Below are positions 42,817-54,123 of a stretch of DNA of 64,000 nt, one piece after another. The DNA is from Tricholoma matsutake (Eukaryota > Basidiomycota > Agaricomycetes > Agaricales > Tricholomataceae): assembly GCA_026075535.2 (NCBI GenBank), contig AP026540.1, positions 13,144,001 through 13,208,000 of the forward strand, given 5' to 3'. A program made the position numbers and the translations under genes. Below the pieces are notes generated by a model, which was given only the letters and a program-made list of their open reading frames with translations, made no database searches and had not been told where the DNA came from. Each line of letters begins with the position of its first letter. Within the stretch, counting starts at the first letter, position 1.

Positions 42817-44351
42817 ATGAAGAAACCTTCCTATCATTTGAAGAGATATACACAATAATCACTGGAGACAAACTTACCAGCCTAAAGGATGCTAGGAACT
42901 CCCTAGAGTGGCCAGAGTGACAAATAGCCATGAAGGAAGAGTTGGATTTGCTGAAGGAGATGGGCACTTGGGAACTTGTGCAGAAACCTCCAAACACAGT
43001 CCCTATCTCCAATAAATGGATCTTTATTAAGGAAAGAAATAACCAGGAGGATGAAATTAGGAAATGAGCAAGACTGGTAGTAAAAGGATGCGCACAGTGG
43101 CCAGGTTACAATTATATGGAGACCTATTTGCCTGTTGTTAGGATGGATATGTTGAGTGCAATTCTTGCCCTTGTATCTATAAAGAAACTGCAACTGCAAC
43201 AGATGGATGTCAAGGGGCTTACCTGAACAGCATTTTGCAAGAAAAAATATACATGCAACAACCTGAGGGATGTGAGGATGAAACAGGCTGAGTATGTCAG
43301 CTGGTCAAGACTCTCTACAACCTAAAATAAGCTGGGGGAGAGTGGAATAAGCAGCTTGATGAAAAACTCAAGGCTCACAGCTACAAACACTTACTCATGG
43401 ATTCTTGCATTTACATTTGATGGGTGGAGATGACATCAGAATTATGGCCATCTGGGTTGATGACTTGCTTCTCTTTGCATCATCTGATGTGATGATGGAA
43501 CATATGAAGGACACATTACACTCAGAATGGCAAGTTACAGACCTTGGGGAACCAAGCAAGATTGTTGGTGTAGAAATAAATCACACCAGCAATTCCATCA
43601 CTATTCTCAACAGAAATATATTGAGAATATCCTCCTCAAGGAGGGGATGGCTGATGCAAACCCTGTCAGTATACCTATGGATCCAAATATTAAGCTAGGA
43701 CTGAATCCAGATCACAACAAACCCAACCAAAGTAATTTTTACACAAAATTATTGGGAAGTCTACAATTTATTGCAAACTCCACAAGACCAGATATCTCAT
43801 ACACCATGAACAAATTTGCCTCCTACACTGCTAACCCTGGTCTCCAGCACCATGGTGCATTAAAGCAGATACTCAGGTACCTTGCAGGTATGAAAACTCT
43901 TGGGATCACTTACCACAGATCTCAGGATGTGACTGGAGCAAGTAACCTCTTCTATGGGTATGCAGATGCTGCCTTTTCAAATGTGGACAACCACAAGTCC
44001 ACAACAGTGACCTGGAAATCAAAGAAACAAATGATCATTGCCTTGTCCTCCATGGAGGCAGAATATGTAGCTCTCTTGGAAGCTGGACACAAAGTAACCT
44101 GGCTCAGAAATTTATACGGTGAACTCAGATTTATTCAAGATGACCTGACAATTATTTCTGGGGATAATAAGGGGTCTGTAGTATTAACATCAAACCCACA
44201 ATTCCATCAACATTCAAAAAACATTGCTCTTCACCATCACTGGGTCAGGCACCTCATGAACAAAAAAGTTCTTGATATACAAAACTGTTGTGATCAGGAG
44301 CAAGCTGCAGATGCATTAACCAAAGCTCTACCAAAGCTGAAATTTATGTGA
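42817..44351 (+). pseudogene. Ty1/copia pol fragment (reverse transcriptase and RNase H), family C
   Basis: It begins in the linker (SFEEIYTIITGDKL..L.DARNSLEWPE) and enters reverse transcriptase with ELVQKPPNTVPISNKWIFIKE and VVKGCAQ. The catalytic region IWVDDLLLFASSD is in a different frame (43405-43550) from the C-terminal part (43590-44351: LGSLQFIANSTRPDISYTMNK). RNase H shows YGYADAAFSN, SKKQMIIALSSMEAEYVALLEA and SGDNKGSVVL, ending AADALTKALPKLKFM. Several stops occur (for example after EDEIRK and TLYNLK). The linker words resemble family B at 22.7-23.2 kb ([27 protein letters not shown]). Confidence 0.87.
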
Positions 44352-44504
44352 CATAGAGAGAGATGGGCATCCAGTCAATGCATGAGTAACCCAGTAGCTT
44401 TCCTCATGTGTGGATAGGTTTTGCCCACAGGGTTTTCCACCACACAGAGGTTTTGATACACCTGGATGAAGTAACCATTCCCCTGTAGTATGCTTGAGGG
44501 GGAA

Positions 44505-44648
44505 TGCTGGGATACAGGCAAGCCATGCCCAGTCTGAGTACATAATGCTATTAATAGTACACACTATTTATAGAATGTAGTACACTCACTACTTGCAATA
44601 GGAATATACAAGATGTCTAAGTCTCTTTTTGACTCTCACTGTGCTCAC
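44505..44648 (+). repeat. Probable 3' LTR of copia family C
   Basis: The polypurine tract TTGAGGGGGAA precedes TGCTGGGATACAGGC. Candidate end near 44648 (CTCACTGTGCTCA) is uncertain. TATTTATAG lies at 44568. The start resembles the LTR start TGCTGAGATC at 8577. Confidence 0.45.
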
Positions 44649-45751
44649 TAGGAAGTCCCCCCTCACAGTCAAAAACCCAATAGGAGACAACTGTCCTAAG
44701 TCTTTGGAGATGACACATACCTCTATGTCCTTTCAATATGGACCACTGGTGGCAAAGACTTGTGCGCTAACTAATCTCTTTTGAATTTCTTGTAGGAGTT
44801 TTGCAGATGAGAAGGATGTTTGACAATGAGAGTAAGAAGATTATTCATTGGAGTTTATATGCCCAAAATCAGTGCATGGACCATTTACTAATAATTGGCA
44901 AAAATGAAACCACTTTTATCACTGCCAAACATTAGCAAATGGTCTGTGCGCACTTTGGGGGTATATAAACCCTTCACAATACACCACTAGACCCTATGTT
45001 ACAATTTTCCTTGTAACTCATGGAACCCGACCGACCTGACATACCCAATGATTCCCTCCAGACAGGAGGCACTCCTGATTCATGCTTAGAGCATGCCCTT
45101 GACACCAGACACACACATGACGCATGCCAACAACATGCATTCAATCCCCTTCCCATGGAAGGCACCCTTGATGCATGGTGACTCCATGCACCTGAACCCA
45201 TTCCCACACATGCTGTGATATGACAGCCCCTTGACATGAGGTCCATGACATCCGATGCCTCATGCTAGGCATGAGGCTTATCTCTTATTGTTCCCTGACA
45301 TGCTGCGCCGCAGCACTCCATGACATTGGACACCTCATGCAATGCATGAGGCCTATTGTTTCTATTCTTACTTGATATGCATCTATCTTTCCAATTGGAC
45401 GATAAGGACCTCCCTTGTAGTATAAGTACTGCAACTCGTAGTAGGGATGTCCTTAATTTAGATCTAGGCATTCTACAGCCTTAACTTGCAAACTTGTAAA
45501 CTTACTTGAAACCACTAAGGAAGCCCCTTAGTGCATGAACCTGAATGACTCTATGCAGAAGGCCTGCTAGAGTGCACTACCCATCTTACGTCGGATGCTC
45601 CGAGTAAGACTAGTGCTGAATGACTCGTCGAGGAAGCACCTCATCAGAACGACATCGACTAGATTGAGTGGTTGAGGCTTTGCCCTTAACACCCTAGGCT
45701 ATGCCCCACTTTGTTCCTTTAAATATGTATAGCTAGTGATGTAATAGTTTA
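44649..45751. other. Gene-free stretch with palindromes; possible gypsy LTR
   Basis: No coding region was found. From about 44995 (TGTTACAATTTTCC) the sequence is dominated by CATG-containing words and three hairpins at 45257-45277, 45301-45315 and 45333-45351. These are followed by AGTATAAGTAC (45419) and a region with LTR-like U5 composition ending near 45710. It could be a solo or orphan LTR, but I could not define matching ends. Confidence 0.3.
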
Positions 45752-46179
45752 GATTTCAAGTTTCCAGAGGTTTCTGGAGAAATGGACCTGTGTTTTCAAG
45801 TAGTGTTGGCATGGCTCGAGCTGCATTTTTTGCTATATTGGGAAATAAATTACGTAAAATCACTAAAATATTTGAGGAGCTAGATCCCATCAAAAGCTGA
45901 GGGGTCTCCTGCCAACTCTAAGTGATCGGAGTAGCTGTTCCTGAGGTATTTAGGCAGCTTTGAAACAGCTTGGCTTGAGCAGTTTCAAAGCTGCCTATGG
46001 TGCACAACACCTAAACACCACCACTTTTGAACAACCAAAGTAGGACTTTCAAATTTTACCCAATTTCTTATTCATCTAATAGAAATGCTCTATTTGATTA
46101 GAGGATCAAATCTACTAGAGCGATTTTCAAGATACCCAAAACTGATGGAGTTTTTTTTTTTGCCAGCCAGACTGGCCAC

Positions 46180-47540
46180 TTACTATATTGGGATGTTTAC
46201 ATAAGTAGAATAAGTGTTATCTACTTATCAAAGTAGTGAGCAAGTCACTCTGGGATGTGTCAATGAGACTTGTATTGCCATGAGCTGAAGGTCTTCACTT
46301 GAAATTGAGCATCCTTGGCAGTCAGACATGCTCAGTATGCATCCATCCACCAAATCATTCTGTGCTCCCACTTTCAGATTGTTGTCAGTTCCACTGATGT
46401 GAGTGCTTTGGGGAGATTTTCTTGAAGTGTCCAGAAGGTATAATCACAATTCTCCCAGAGTAGTGTTGAAGGGTCCAGTCCATAGGACTGAAAAAAAGAC
46501 TGAAATTGGACTGAATTGGACTGAAAAAGACCAGACGAGGGGTCTATTTATGGACCAGTCTTTTGCAGTTCAGTTAGCAGTCTTTCCATTTTGAAAAATG
46601 TTGTAAAACCGAAGAAAACTGGTCTAAACTGGTTAGGACCAGTTTTATTGTGGGACCATATATTGGACCATGTTCCCACATGAAATCTGGCAAATTCGAC
46701 CTCTGGTTCATAAAAAATGGTTAAGAATTGAGCAAGATATAACCAAATCTATTTTTGTATGAGTATTTTGTTGTATCAGATTGATTTTCATTTCATCTTA
46801 CTCATATGTTGATCATTTGCTTGATTCTATTAATGATCATAGGACTAACATGTATAATAATACTCCCACCATTTGTCAATGCATGCTATGCATCACATAA
46901 TTTATGGTTGTCACATTACATTTCTTGGTGTTCAGCATGAGTCATTCAGTAGATGTATTTTTATATTGATCATAGCCAAGTCAAATCTTGATGAAATGTC
47001 TTAAAAGTTAGACCAAATGTTGGGGAATTACAATGTCTATCCATCTGTACAGTGGTTATAAGGTCCGGGTAATATTTGCTAAGATACATATGGTTATATT
47101 AATATGACAAATTTCACAACAAAACATTGGTCTGAACCAGTCTTAACCAGTCTTTTTCAGTCTTTTAACCAGAAAGGACTGGTCCTAGGTGGTCCATTTC
47201 CATTCTAGCAGTATCCGGGTTGGTCCTGGCCTGGTTTAGGTTGCGGTCTTTATGTTTTTGGGTCAAAAAACTGGACTGGACTGGACCCTTAAACACTATC
47301 CCAGAGCCATTTCTTCACAGCACCCCAGAAGAATTCAGTGAAGTTCAATTCACAGTGGAATTTGGGCGAAAAAATGCACAAATGTCCTGCAGCTTCAATG
47401 ACTTCTTGAACCAGTGATCTTTGTTCTTTGAAGTTGGGTTGGAAATCCAAGATGCATATTACACAGCAAGTGGTCGCTTCAACATCACAAGAGTTTTCAA
47501 TTCTACAGACTACTGATTGGATCATTGTTCCTAGTTCCAA
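46180..47540 (-). pseudogene. DDE_3 (Tc1/IS630-like) transposase C-terminal remnant, split by a hAT insertion
   Basis: The minus strand from 47540 reads ICILDFQPNFKEQRSLVQEV, then AAGHLCIFSPKFHCELNF and EFFWGAVKKWLW. At that point the hAT-like element (47298-46461) interrupts. On the far side the protein continues with LWENCDYTFWTLQENLPKAL, TSVELTTI, a stop, then KWEHRMIWWMDAY and KDAQFQVKTFSSWQYKSH. The joined order is that of DDE endonuclease-domain proteins common in basidiomycete genomes, including the glutamate-containing NF.EFFWGAVK box. The 8-bp target duplication restores the frame exactly across the insertion. The N-terminal catalytic part is missing. Confidence 0.75.
46461..47298. 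mobile_element. hAT-like non-autonomous transposon, 838 bp, with perfect 8-bp duplication
   Basis: Ends: TAGTGTTGAAGGGTCCAGTC and its inverted TAGTGTTTAAGGGTCCAGTC. The 8-bp flank TCCCAGAG is present on both sides (46453-46460, 47299-47306). The sequence is similar throughout to 34485-35323. It has no coding capacity. It split a DDE_3 transposase. Confidence 0.92.
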
Positions 47541-47835
47541 CTAATATACTATCAAATCAGTGGCATTTTTAGTGTATTAGAGAAAGTTCACATTGGAGCT
47601 GCTCAGAGCCATTTTCAGAAGAGTTTCAGAATATTTTTTTCCATGACCAATTTGGCCACTGTTCAAAAGTGGTGGTGTTTAGGTGTTGTGCACCATAAAT
47701 ACCTCAGGAACAGCTACTCTGATCACTTAGAGTTGGCAGGAGACCCCTCAGCTTTTGATGGGATCTAACTCCTCAAATATTTTAGTGATTTTACATAATT
47801 TATTTCCCAAGATAGCAAAAAATGCGGCTTGAGCC

Positions 47836-48857
47836 TAGTGATGTGCAGGGCTCAGCCCAAAGCCCTCAAGCCCTGGCTGCTGAGCCCTAGAAGCCTGAGC
47901 CGAGCTGTGCCTTGGAGTGGGCTTGGTAGGGCTCAGGGCTCAGCTCAATGTTTCTGAAGCCTGAGCTGAGCCCTTAAGCCCTGGCTTTGTGGCTGTGATC
48001 AGTGAGGATTGTCATGCACCACCATCTCTACTCCTCCCTTTGTCTATTGGAAGCTCCTGGTGTACAGCAGCAAGCAATTGCTTGCTGTCTGGCTTACAGG
48101 AGCTGCTCAGATGAGGTTGGAGCAAGGGGCAGCACAAGCTAGGAGCACAGTGACGACTGAGGCAAAGTCAAACCTGTGAGAAACATTGTGTGCTAATCCG
48201 CGCAAGTGATGCAGACCAGCAGATGTGTCGTCCACTACATCATGAGTGCATAACTCAGTTAGCGCCCACGATTCTGTCTTCCTGTGGTGATGTGGCAACA
48301 CAGCTTTATTTCATAGTGTGGTCAGCGGGTGGGCAGTGCTATAGGGATTACTGTGCACACCTTGTGGGTATCCTGCTTCACAGGTCTCCTGGCACCTCCA
48401 ATGCATCACTTCGTGATATATTATGTGTTTGACACACATTCCATTTGCATAGTCTTGAACCATTGTTGTTATAGAGAAATAGAACAATCTGGATGGGAAA
48501 AATATATATAAGTTAGTATTAGCAATAAGAAGAGTGAAAAACTGACTTATATTGCATCCTTGAAGTTGAAGATGTGGACGAGTCATGTTGAAGTGCATCA
48601 TTGATCGATGTCTGGCAACTCCCAGTTCTACGACAACATAACATTGGCATTAGAATTGTAGCAAGTATATTAATGTCTGTAACTTCTTGTATTTATGACT
48701 TTTTGATGGATTTCTATTGTTATATTGACATTCATTACCAGTTTCTCAAATCCCCTCCTCAAGCCCCAGCCCAAGCCTGAGCCTGGTACTAAGGCCCGGC
48801 TCACAATATATCAAAGCCCGAGCCAACTCAACCTGAGCCGGGCCCTGCACATCACTA
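47836..48857. mobile_element. hAT-like non-autonomous transposon of a second family, 1022 bp
   Basis: Ends: TAGTGATGTGCAGGGCTCAG and its inverted TAGTGATGTGCAGGGCCCGG. The perfect 8-bp flank CTTGAGCC lies at 47828-47835 and 48858-48865. Subterminal regions are full of AAGCCC, CTGAGCC and GAGCCGAGC words. No transposase frame was seen. It lies in the right arm of the long-TIR element. It shares only the TAGTG start with the other hAT-like family. Confidence 0.9.
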
Positions 48858-49419
48858 CTTGAGCCATGGCAACACTATTTTCAAGTGCTCAACTTTTCAT
48901 GTTTCTGCTGGTTTTTGGTAGTTGCTCAACTTGAGCAACCTCTGGAAACTGAAATACAGGATTACTGATGATTGAGGTCAATTTACAGTTCAATTTATGA
49001 CCTGTGATGCCAACTGGCTCAATTTATGGTCTGATGGTGAGTCTGTGAGCCAGCTGGTCAGGGCTGATGTTGGCTAACTTGGCTCAAGCACAATACTATC
49101 CCTGGTGCTTGGTTTGAACATGGGTAGGTGTTTGAACAGTTGATATTTCTACCACTTCCTATCCACTTCAGCACTCAGTATTCTCAGGATAAGTAGTTAC
49201 TGTAACTATCAAACAATGTATAAATTTTATTTCGCAGAAGAGAGCCATATTGTTGAGGAATTTTAGTTTTGAGGGTCCAGAATTGCATTGATCTGGAAAA
49301 AATAGTGTCTGGATAGTTTTTATGAATTGAAATTTCTAAAAGAAAATTGATGCAGATGAAATCTAACTATATGAGAAGCCTCCCAGCAATTTACAGGTAC
49401 ATCAGGAAGATGACATTTT

Positions 49420-49700
49420 AGTTTCCTGGTTTTTCCTGGTTTTTCCAGGTTTTCAGGTTTTTGGAAATCTGTAAACCTGTGAACTTGGAAATCTCCATGA
49501 TAAATGCTAGGTAGAAGCAGTCTGAGTGCTATTGCTGAGGTTTCTAGAGGTTTCAGAGGTTTCTGTCAAACAATGTTTAGTGAGGTTTCCAGAAAAAGTG
49601 ACTTAAGTTTCCAGGTGACCAAGTTTCCAAGGTTTTCAGATGTTTTTTGAAGTTTTTGAGGTTGAGAAACCTCTGGAAACCTTTTTGTCAAGTTCCTGAT
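49420..49700. repeat. GTTTCCAG/AGGTTTC-rich repeat tract
   Basis: The words TTTCCAGGTTTTCAGG, GGTTTCTAGAGGTTTCAGAGG, AAGTTTCCAGG and AACCTCTGGAAACC recur on both strands. They are the words at the outer ends of the long-TIR element (45760 and 48940), so this may be an end of a related copy. Confidence 0.4.
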
Positions 49701-50755
49701 GTACAGTCAACCACTAGTGTACAGGATAGAGCATTTGCAGCGACCAGGTGTTGAGCGTGACTCGGACAATCTCTTGAAGTGGAGATTGAAATGCATATGT
49801 ATTTGGGTCTCGTGATAAGTATTGAACTGCATCCGCCAAGCCAGCCCATCTTCACAAATGACAGCAACGCCACCAGGTCCAGAACCGCTAACGGCTACAT
49901 CAACACCGACAACCACCCCACTCATCCCTCCCCTCAACCATGAAGTGGCAACTGCCAAGTGTGTCACCACCGCCAACCCTCCCTCGCCCCTCCCTTGCCT
50001 GAAATGCAAGACAGAGGCCGTTTAAGGCTCGGCAGCCCCCAAGACCAAGACCATCCCCTCCCTCGAGATGCAGGGGCCATTTTCATGTTAATGAGGTTTC
50101 GTGCATCGACCACCCCCTCGTCTAACACGGGAGATGGAGATGACCATTTTCATCTTTGGTCTCTACGTATACATCGGTTAGTAGAATTATAAATGAAAAA
50201 GGGACTCGTGTTCGCTATGCGCAGCAATGGCCTTTGCCCCAAGTTGCTCTGCCGACATCGAACCTTAAAGCAGAAGACAGGTGAGCCGACAGCTTGGGCA
50301 AAGGATACATCAAAGCGACCCGCATGCCTGATTGGCAGCATGGGAACGTGGAAGGTCTAAAGATGGTGACGACGTCGTGGATGTTGTCCACGAATGAAAG
50401 TGGTACATGAAGAAATAGTATGTACTTGTCTGAAAGCTCGAGAAAGAGCAGCGCAACAGCAGGTGTTTGCGGGCTTCCGCTACATTCAGCCATAGCGACC
50501 ACAATAATAAGCAAGTCGGAAGATGCAGAGCGGCGGCCCAAAAAGGGTCAAGAATTAACGGTAAGCATAATCGTAGGAACTGATTCATGACTTCGATTTG
50601 AATGTAGCCAACTTTGAAGCATGCCATGAGGCAAGACGGTGAAACCATTGGTAAAGAAACATGCAGCTAAAAGACAGAACAACTGATAATAAGGAAGAGA
50701 AATATACAGTGGCTCCTTCTGTCGAACAATGAGATGATCAACTTCGTGAGAGACC
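49701..50755. other. Gene-poor interval upstream of the FunK1 gene
   Basis: Open frames in both directions (for example 50215-50541 minus) show no recognisable domain. The sequence is less repetitive than its left flank and probably includes the FunK1 promoter and possibly an unrecognised gene. Confidence 0.3.
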
Positions 50756-50763
50756 TATATAAG
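50756..50763 (+). promoter_or_regulatory. TATA box of the FunK1 gene
   Basis: TATATAAG lies 44 bp upstream of the ATG at 50807 and supports that start over the in-frame ATG at 50771, which would fall only 8 bp after the box. Confidence 0.5.
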
Positions 50764-50806
50764 TCTAGAGGTGTGGCTGTGCATTCGCAGAACTTGCGCT
50801 TGTACC

Positions 50807-53211
50807 ATGTCTAGTAATCCACCGCCGCCTGTCGATACCAATCTGATTTCGCCACTTGCAAATGCAAGCAATGCCATTCCTCCATCCGTTTTCTACTCAC
50901 ATCGTCAGTCTCGCACACAAAGCCGGCCAATAACCCCACCACAAAACCATCAAAACATATCAAAAACGATGAGTAGCACTCCCATATCAAACAAGACGTC
51001 TGGTAGCTACACATATGCCTCTGAAACTCATAAGAGGGATTTTGCAAATTTTGGTTTGGCTCACGAGACAAGTGGCCTGTTCTTAGGCCCGATGCCACCT
51101 CAGCAATTTCTGAACAACTTTCTTCCGATCTCTCAGGACACTCCAAAGTGTCCGAATTCGAAAGAAGCTTTCGCGAGAGTTTCCGCGGCAAAAAGAGAGA
51201 TTGAAATGTACGACCCATTCGTAAGCGTGTCGTTCTTGTTTCTGTGTTCACAGCGCTTCACCAACGTTTGATAGATCGTAGCAGCGACAACATTCACTCG
51301 CAAATTGGTGTTCATCGATACGCACGCCAATCCAGACACCCAGCGTGATGGTCTTGCGCCTGATATCTCCGTTTATGCACACGATAATATACCTGAAGGT
51401 GACGCCAAGACGGATTTCTCCAAGATGGAGCTCTTCGTTGAAGTCAAGCGGGCCGATGCATCCGACCCATTCCGTGACCCAGTGGATCCGTTGCAACCAC
51501 AAGCAGACGACTTTCGCTTTGAAAATGATTCAGATGAAGCTAAACTGAATCGTGGACAACTGGCTTCATACGCAGCTGCTCACTCGGGATCTCAGTTTCG
51601 CGTTCACACCTTCACCGTATTTATATGTGGACAGTTTGCGAGGTTCATTCGATGGGATCGCAGCGGTGCGACTGTTACTCGGCGCTTCGATTACATCAAA
51701 CAACCCCATATTCTCGCGGCCTTTTTTTGGAGTTACGCCCACGCCGATCGTCGCCAGCGCGGATACGATACCTCTATCTCATCAGCATCTCCAGACGATA
51801 TACAACAGATCAAGCATGTCGAAACACGTTTGCGAGAAGCGAATCCTGCTCATCGTGAATTCTACATTGTCAAGGTTCCGGAACGTGATGACCCAAAGGA
51901 TGAAAAGTCGTTTATTATATCATTTCCTCCAAATTACACAGCTCGCTCACCATTTGGACGAGCCACTCGCCCAATGTTAGCGTTTGATATGGAGATGAAG
52001 GAGATCATTTTTCTGAAGGACTATTGGAGAGCAGATGTGGATGGCATGGACAAGGAAGGTAATATTTACGCCCTGCTGGAATCCAAGGGCGTTCCAAATA
52101 TCGCGCCTTTTGGAAAGGGAAACGATATCCGTGATCACATGACCATCACACATACGCTTAGAAACGAGAACTGGGCCTGCTGGTCGAAAGAAATGGTGCT
52201 CCTCAGGCAATACAGACTGACACTCAACGTCGTCGCTCGGCCTTTGACTTCGTTCAACTCCTCTCGGGAGTTTGTGAGTGCCATAGCCGACGCTATGGAG
52301 GGTACGATATCATTCAACACCGACGTTAGCCATATGACTAACTCCCCGTTTCCACAGCGCATCAACATGCCTACTTTGACGCTCAGGTCCTTCATCGCGA
52401 CATAAGTGCGGGTAATATCTTGATCACCATTATGGGCAAGGGCCTCCTGATTGACTGGGACCTTTGTCTGAACCTAAACAACGGGAGGGAGGGCTCCGCA
52501 AGACGACCTGACCGAACAGTAAGTGCTTATTTCTTGCAATGGCCTCGTTTCTGACTGCCTTCCTAGGGAACGTGGCAATTTATGTCAGCTGCACTTCTTC
52601 GCAACAATTCTAAAGGCAACGCGCTTGAGGACGACCGGGAATCATGTCTTCATGTCCTGACGTGGACAGCGTTACGCTTCACTAAACATACATGTTCGGA
52701 AGGTGACTCCAGTATGTTCCTCAAAGCCTTTGACGAGGAGTATGAGGATGTAAATGGCGTCAAGGGAGGTAACCTCAAGAGAGGATTTCTTGCAACTCGG
52801 GAAATACCACGCGTGGTGACATTTGATGGTCGTCCGCAGCTGAATGCACTTATCAGGGACCTCACAGTGGTATTTGCTGTTCGCTACGTGGAGCCGCCGT
52901 CAGCCGAAGATCTTCAGGATCTCGAAGATGCGCGGGTAGCCAACATTCCAGAATCTTTTATGTCTAAGCTACCAGCCTTTAGCTATCGAAAGTGTCTGGA
53001 CGATCTAGTAGGGCCAAGCTGGCTTATCGATACCTTCAGGCGTCATCTCAATACGGATCCTTGGCCCACCTCTGACAAGGCTGAAGGGCAGCCCATTGGC
53101 ACTAGATCTAGTAAGAAGCGTGAGAGAGAACGAGGCAAACTAGGATTACGGATTCCACTCACAAAGTCTCAGAGGTTATCCGACGGCAGTGGGTCGCGTA
53201 GTAGGTCCTGA
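50807..53211 (+). CDS. FunK1 fungal-specific protein kinase
   Basis: Exons 50807-51220, 51275-52301, 52358-52518 and 52567-53211 join to 749 codons including the stop. Introns are 54, 56 and 48 bp, all GT-AG. The N-terminal 100 residues are Pro/Ser/Thr-rich. The FunK1 N-terminal block (KLVFIDTHANPDTQRDGLAPDI, MELFVEVKRADASDPF) is followed by RGQLASYAAAHSGSQFR, HTFTVFICGQFARFIRWDR and the small-lobe region. Exon 3 carries the catalytic loop VLHRDISAGNIL and the metal-binding LIDWDLC, the FunK1 variant of DFG. The substrate-lobe GTWQFMSAALL and DDRESCLHVLTW follow, and a basic C-terminus (KKRERERGK, SGSRSRS) ends the protein. The family is expanded in Agaricomycetes; substrates are unknown. The frame is intact, with no sign of decay. 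Confidence 0.93.
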
Positions 53212-53399
53212 GTGCCTTCGGATGACCCGGGGGATTGATTGTGCTGTACGATCAACAAACCCTTTCATCCGCTTTTATTTTTTCGCCGTTTGTATTTTCA
53301 CAATGTGGAATTGTGTTTAATTTTCATTGCGGTCATCGTATGAACACATGAATATGGTTTATAATATGGATATCCGGAATCATTGGTTAGCAACAAATC

Positions 53400-53727
53400 A
53401 GTCCCCGACAAACTCTTAGCCATGCATTACTATGTTCAGTGTGCATTGGCAGAAAGATTTGGGAACATGACATGGTAAGTTACAGTCGCTCATGCATTGA
53501 CAGTATTTGAAGGGTATCTTCAACTGATGCTGCACGGATCTACATCCTTGATAATGACTTCGACGACAACCAATGTCAACTGGACGTCCCGACTTTTGTT
53601 GACAGGCGAATATGTGTGGGATGCTTTTTTCCTGCATTCGCTTCTTGTCGATGCCACGGAGCGCGGTGCGGTACTGGGACTTGCACATGTGGCACTTGAT
53701 CAAGCTGAACGGCTGCGTCCTGCATAG
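53400..53727 (+). pseudogene. Fragment resembling KDZ-associated cysteine-cluster (CxC5/CxC6) genes
   Basis: The plus strand reads HYYVQCALAERFGNMTW and, after a GTAAGT...CAG-like gap, LTGEYVWDAFFLHSLLVDAT and ERGAVLGLAHVALDQAERLRPA. It then stops at 53727. The spacing 'W.AF.LHSLL.D..ERG..L...H....Q.ERLRPA' recalls proteins that accompany KDZ (Kyakuja-Dileera-Zisupton) transposases. The cysteine cluster that should follow is replaced by a palindromic repeat. Confidence 0.4.
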
Positions 53728-53732
53728 AGAAT

Positions 53733-53870
53733 GGCAGGGGTAACCCTGGGGTATTTTGAGGCTACCCTTACCCCTACCCTCCAAAACCCTTTACCCCTTG
53801 AAAGGGTCAGGGTTTTGAGGTGTATGGGTAAGGGTATGCATCTGGAAATCGGCAGGGGTCCGGTATGACT
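53733..53870. repeat. Palindromic GGGGTA/TACCCC-rich repeat
   Basis: CCAAAACCCTTTACCCC and GGGTCAGGGTTTTGAGG form inverted arms around TTGAAA. Outer CTTACCCCTACCC pairs with GGGTAAGGG. CAGGGGTAACC at the left and GGCAGGGGTCCGG at the right could be element ends. It is probably a small MITE. Confidence 0.4.
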
Positions 53871-54120
53871 AGACAGATTTGATCAATGATTAACACTCCG
53901 CCATCAGTAGATAAGATTTTATCTAGCCTTAAAACATCATCCAACACAGATGACAATGGGTCAGCCACTGACACTTTTTCTGACAGAATTGCAGTGAATG
54001 ACAGGGATCTGGTATGACTAGACAGATTTGATCAACAATTAACACTCCGCAATCAATAGATAAAATTTGGGCAGACCTTAAAAGACGGTCAAACAAATAT
54101 GAAGAGGGGTCAGACACTTT
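53861..54120 (+). repeat. Two direct copies of a ~150-bp unit
   Basis: GGTATGACTAGACAGATTTG at 53862 recurs at 54011. Both copies continue through TTAACACTCCG..ATCA.TAGATAA to a GGGTCAG...CACT end. Confidence 0.7.
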
Positions 54121-54123
54121 AAC

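Larger units (their letters stand above)
45752..48955. mobile_element. Long-TIR DNA transposon remnant with nested hAT insertions
   Basis: A left arm (about 45752-46034) and a right arm (about 47660-48955, excluding an insertion) are inverted copies. Examples are CACCACCACTTTTGAACA/TGTTCAAAAGTGGTGGTG, CTGAGGGGTCTCCTGCCAAC on the left against GTTGGCAGGAGACCCCTCAG on the right, and TTTCCAGAGGTT/AACCTCTGGAAA near the outer ends. Arms are about 270-280 bp. Between them lies a DDE_3-type transposase remnant. Without the two hAT insertions the element would be about 1.3 kb, too short for a full transposase, so it is a deletion derivative. Confidence 0.7.

Noticed and set aside
47600..47660. A full-length DDE_3 transposase start
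   Set aside because: Only about 350 bp lie between the right arm and the conserved C-terminal block. The N-terminal catalytic residues are absent, so the gene is a deletion derivative.
50771..50806. An upstream in-frame ATG as the FunK1 start
   Set aside because: It lies only 8 bp after the TATATAAG box and would add a Cys/Trp-rich peptide unlike the family. The ATG at 50807 is better placed.
53740..53840. Telomere-like CCCTTACCCC/AACCCT words
   Set aside because: They are not a regular TTAGGG array and form the arms of a palindrome, so they are better explained as a MITE.
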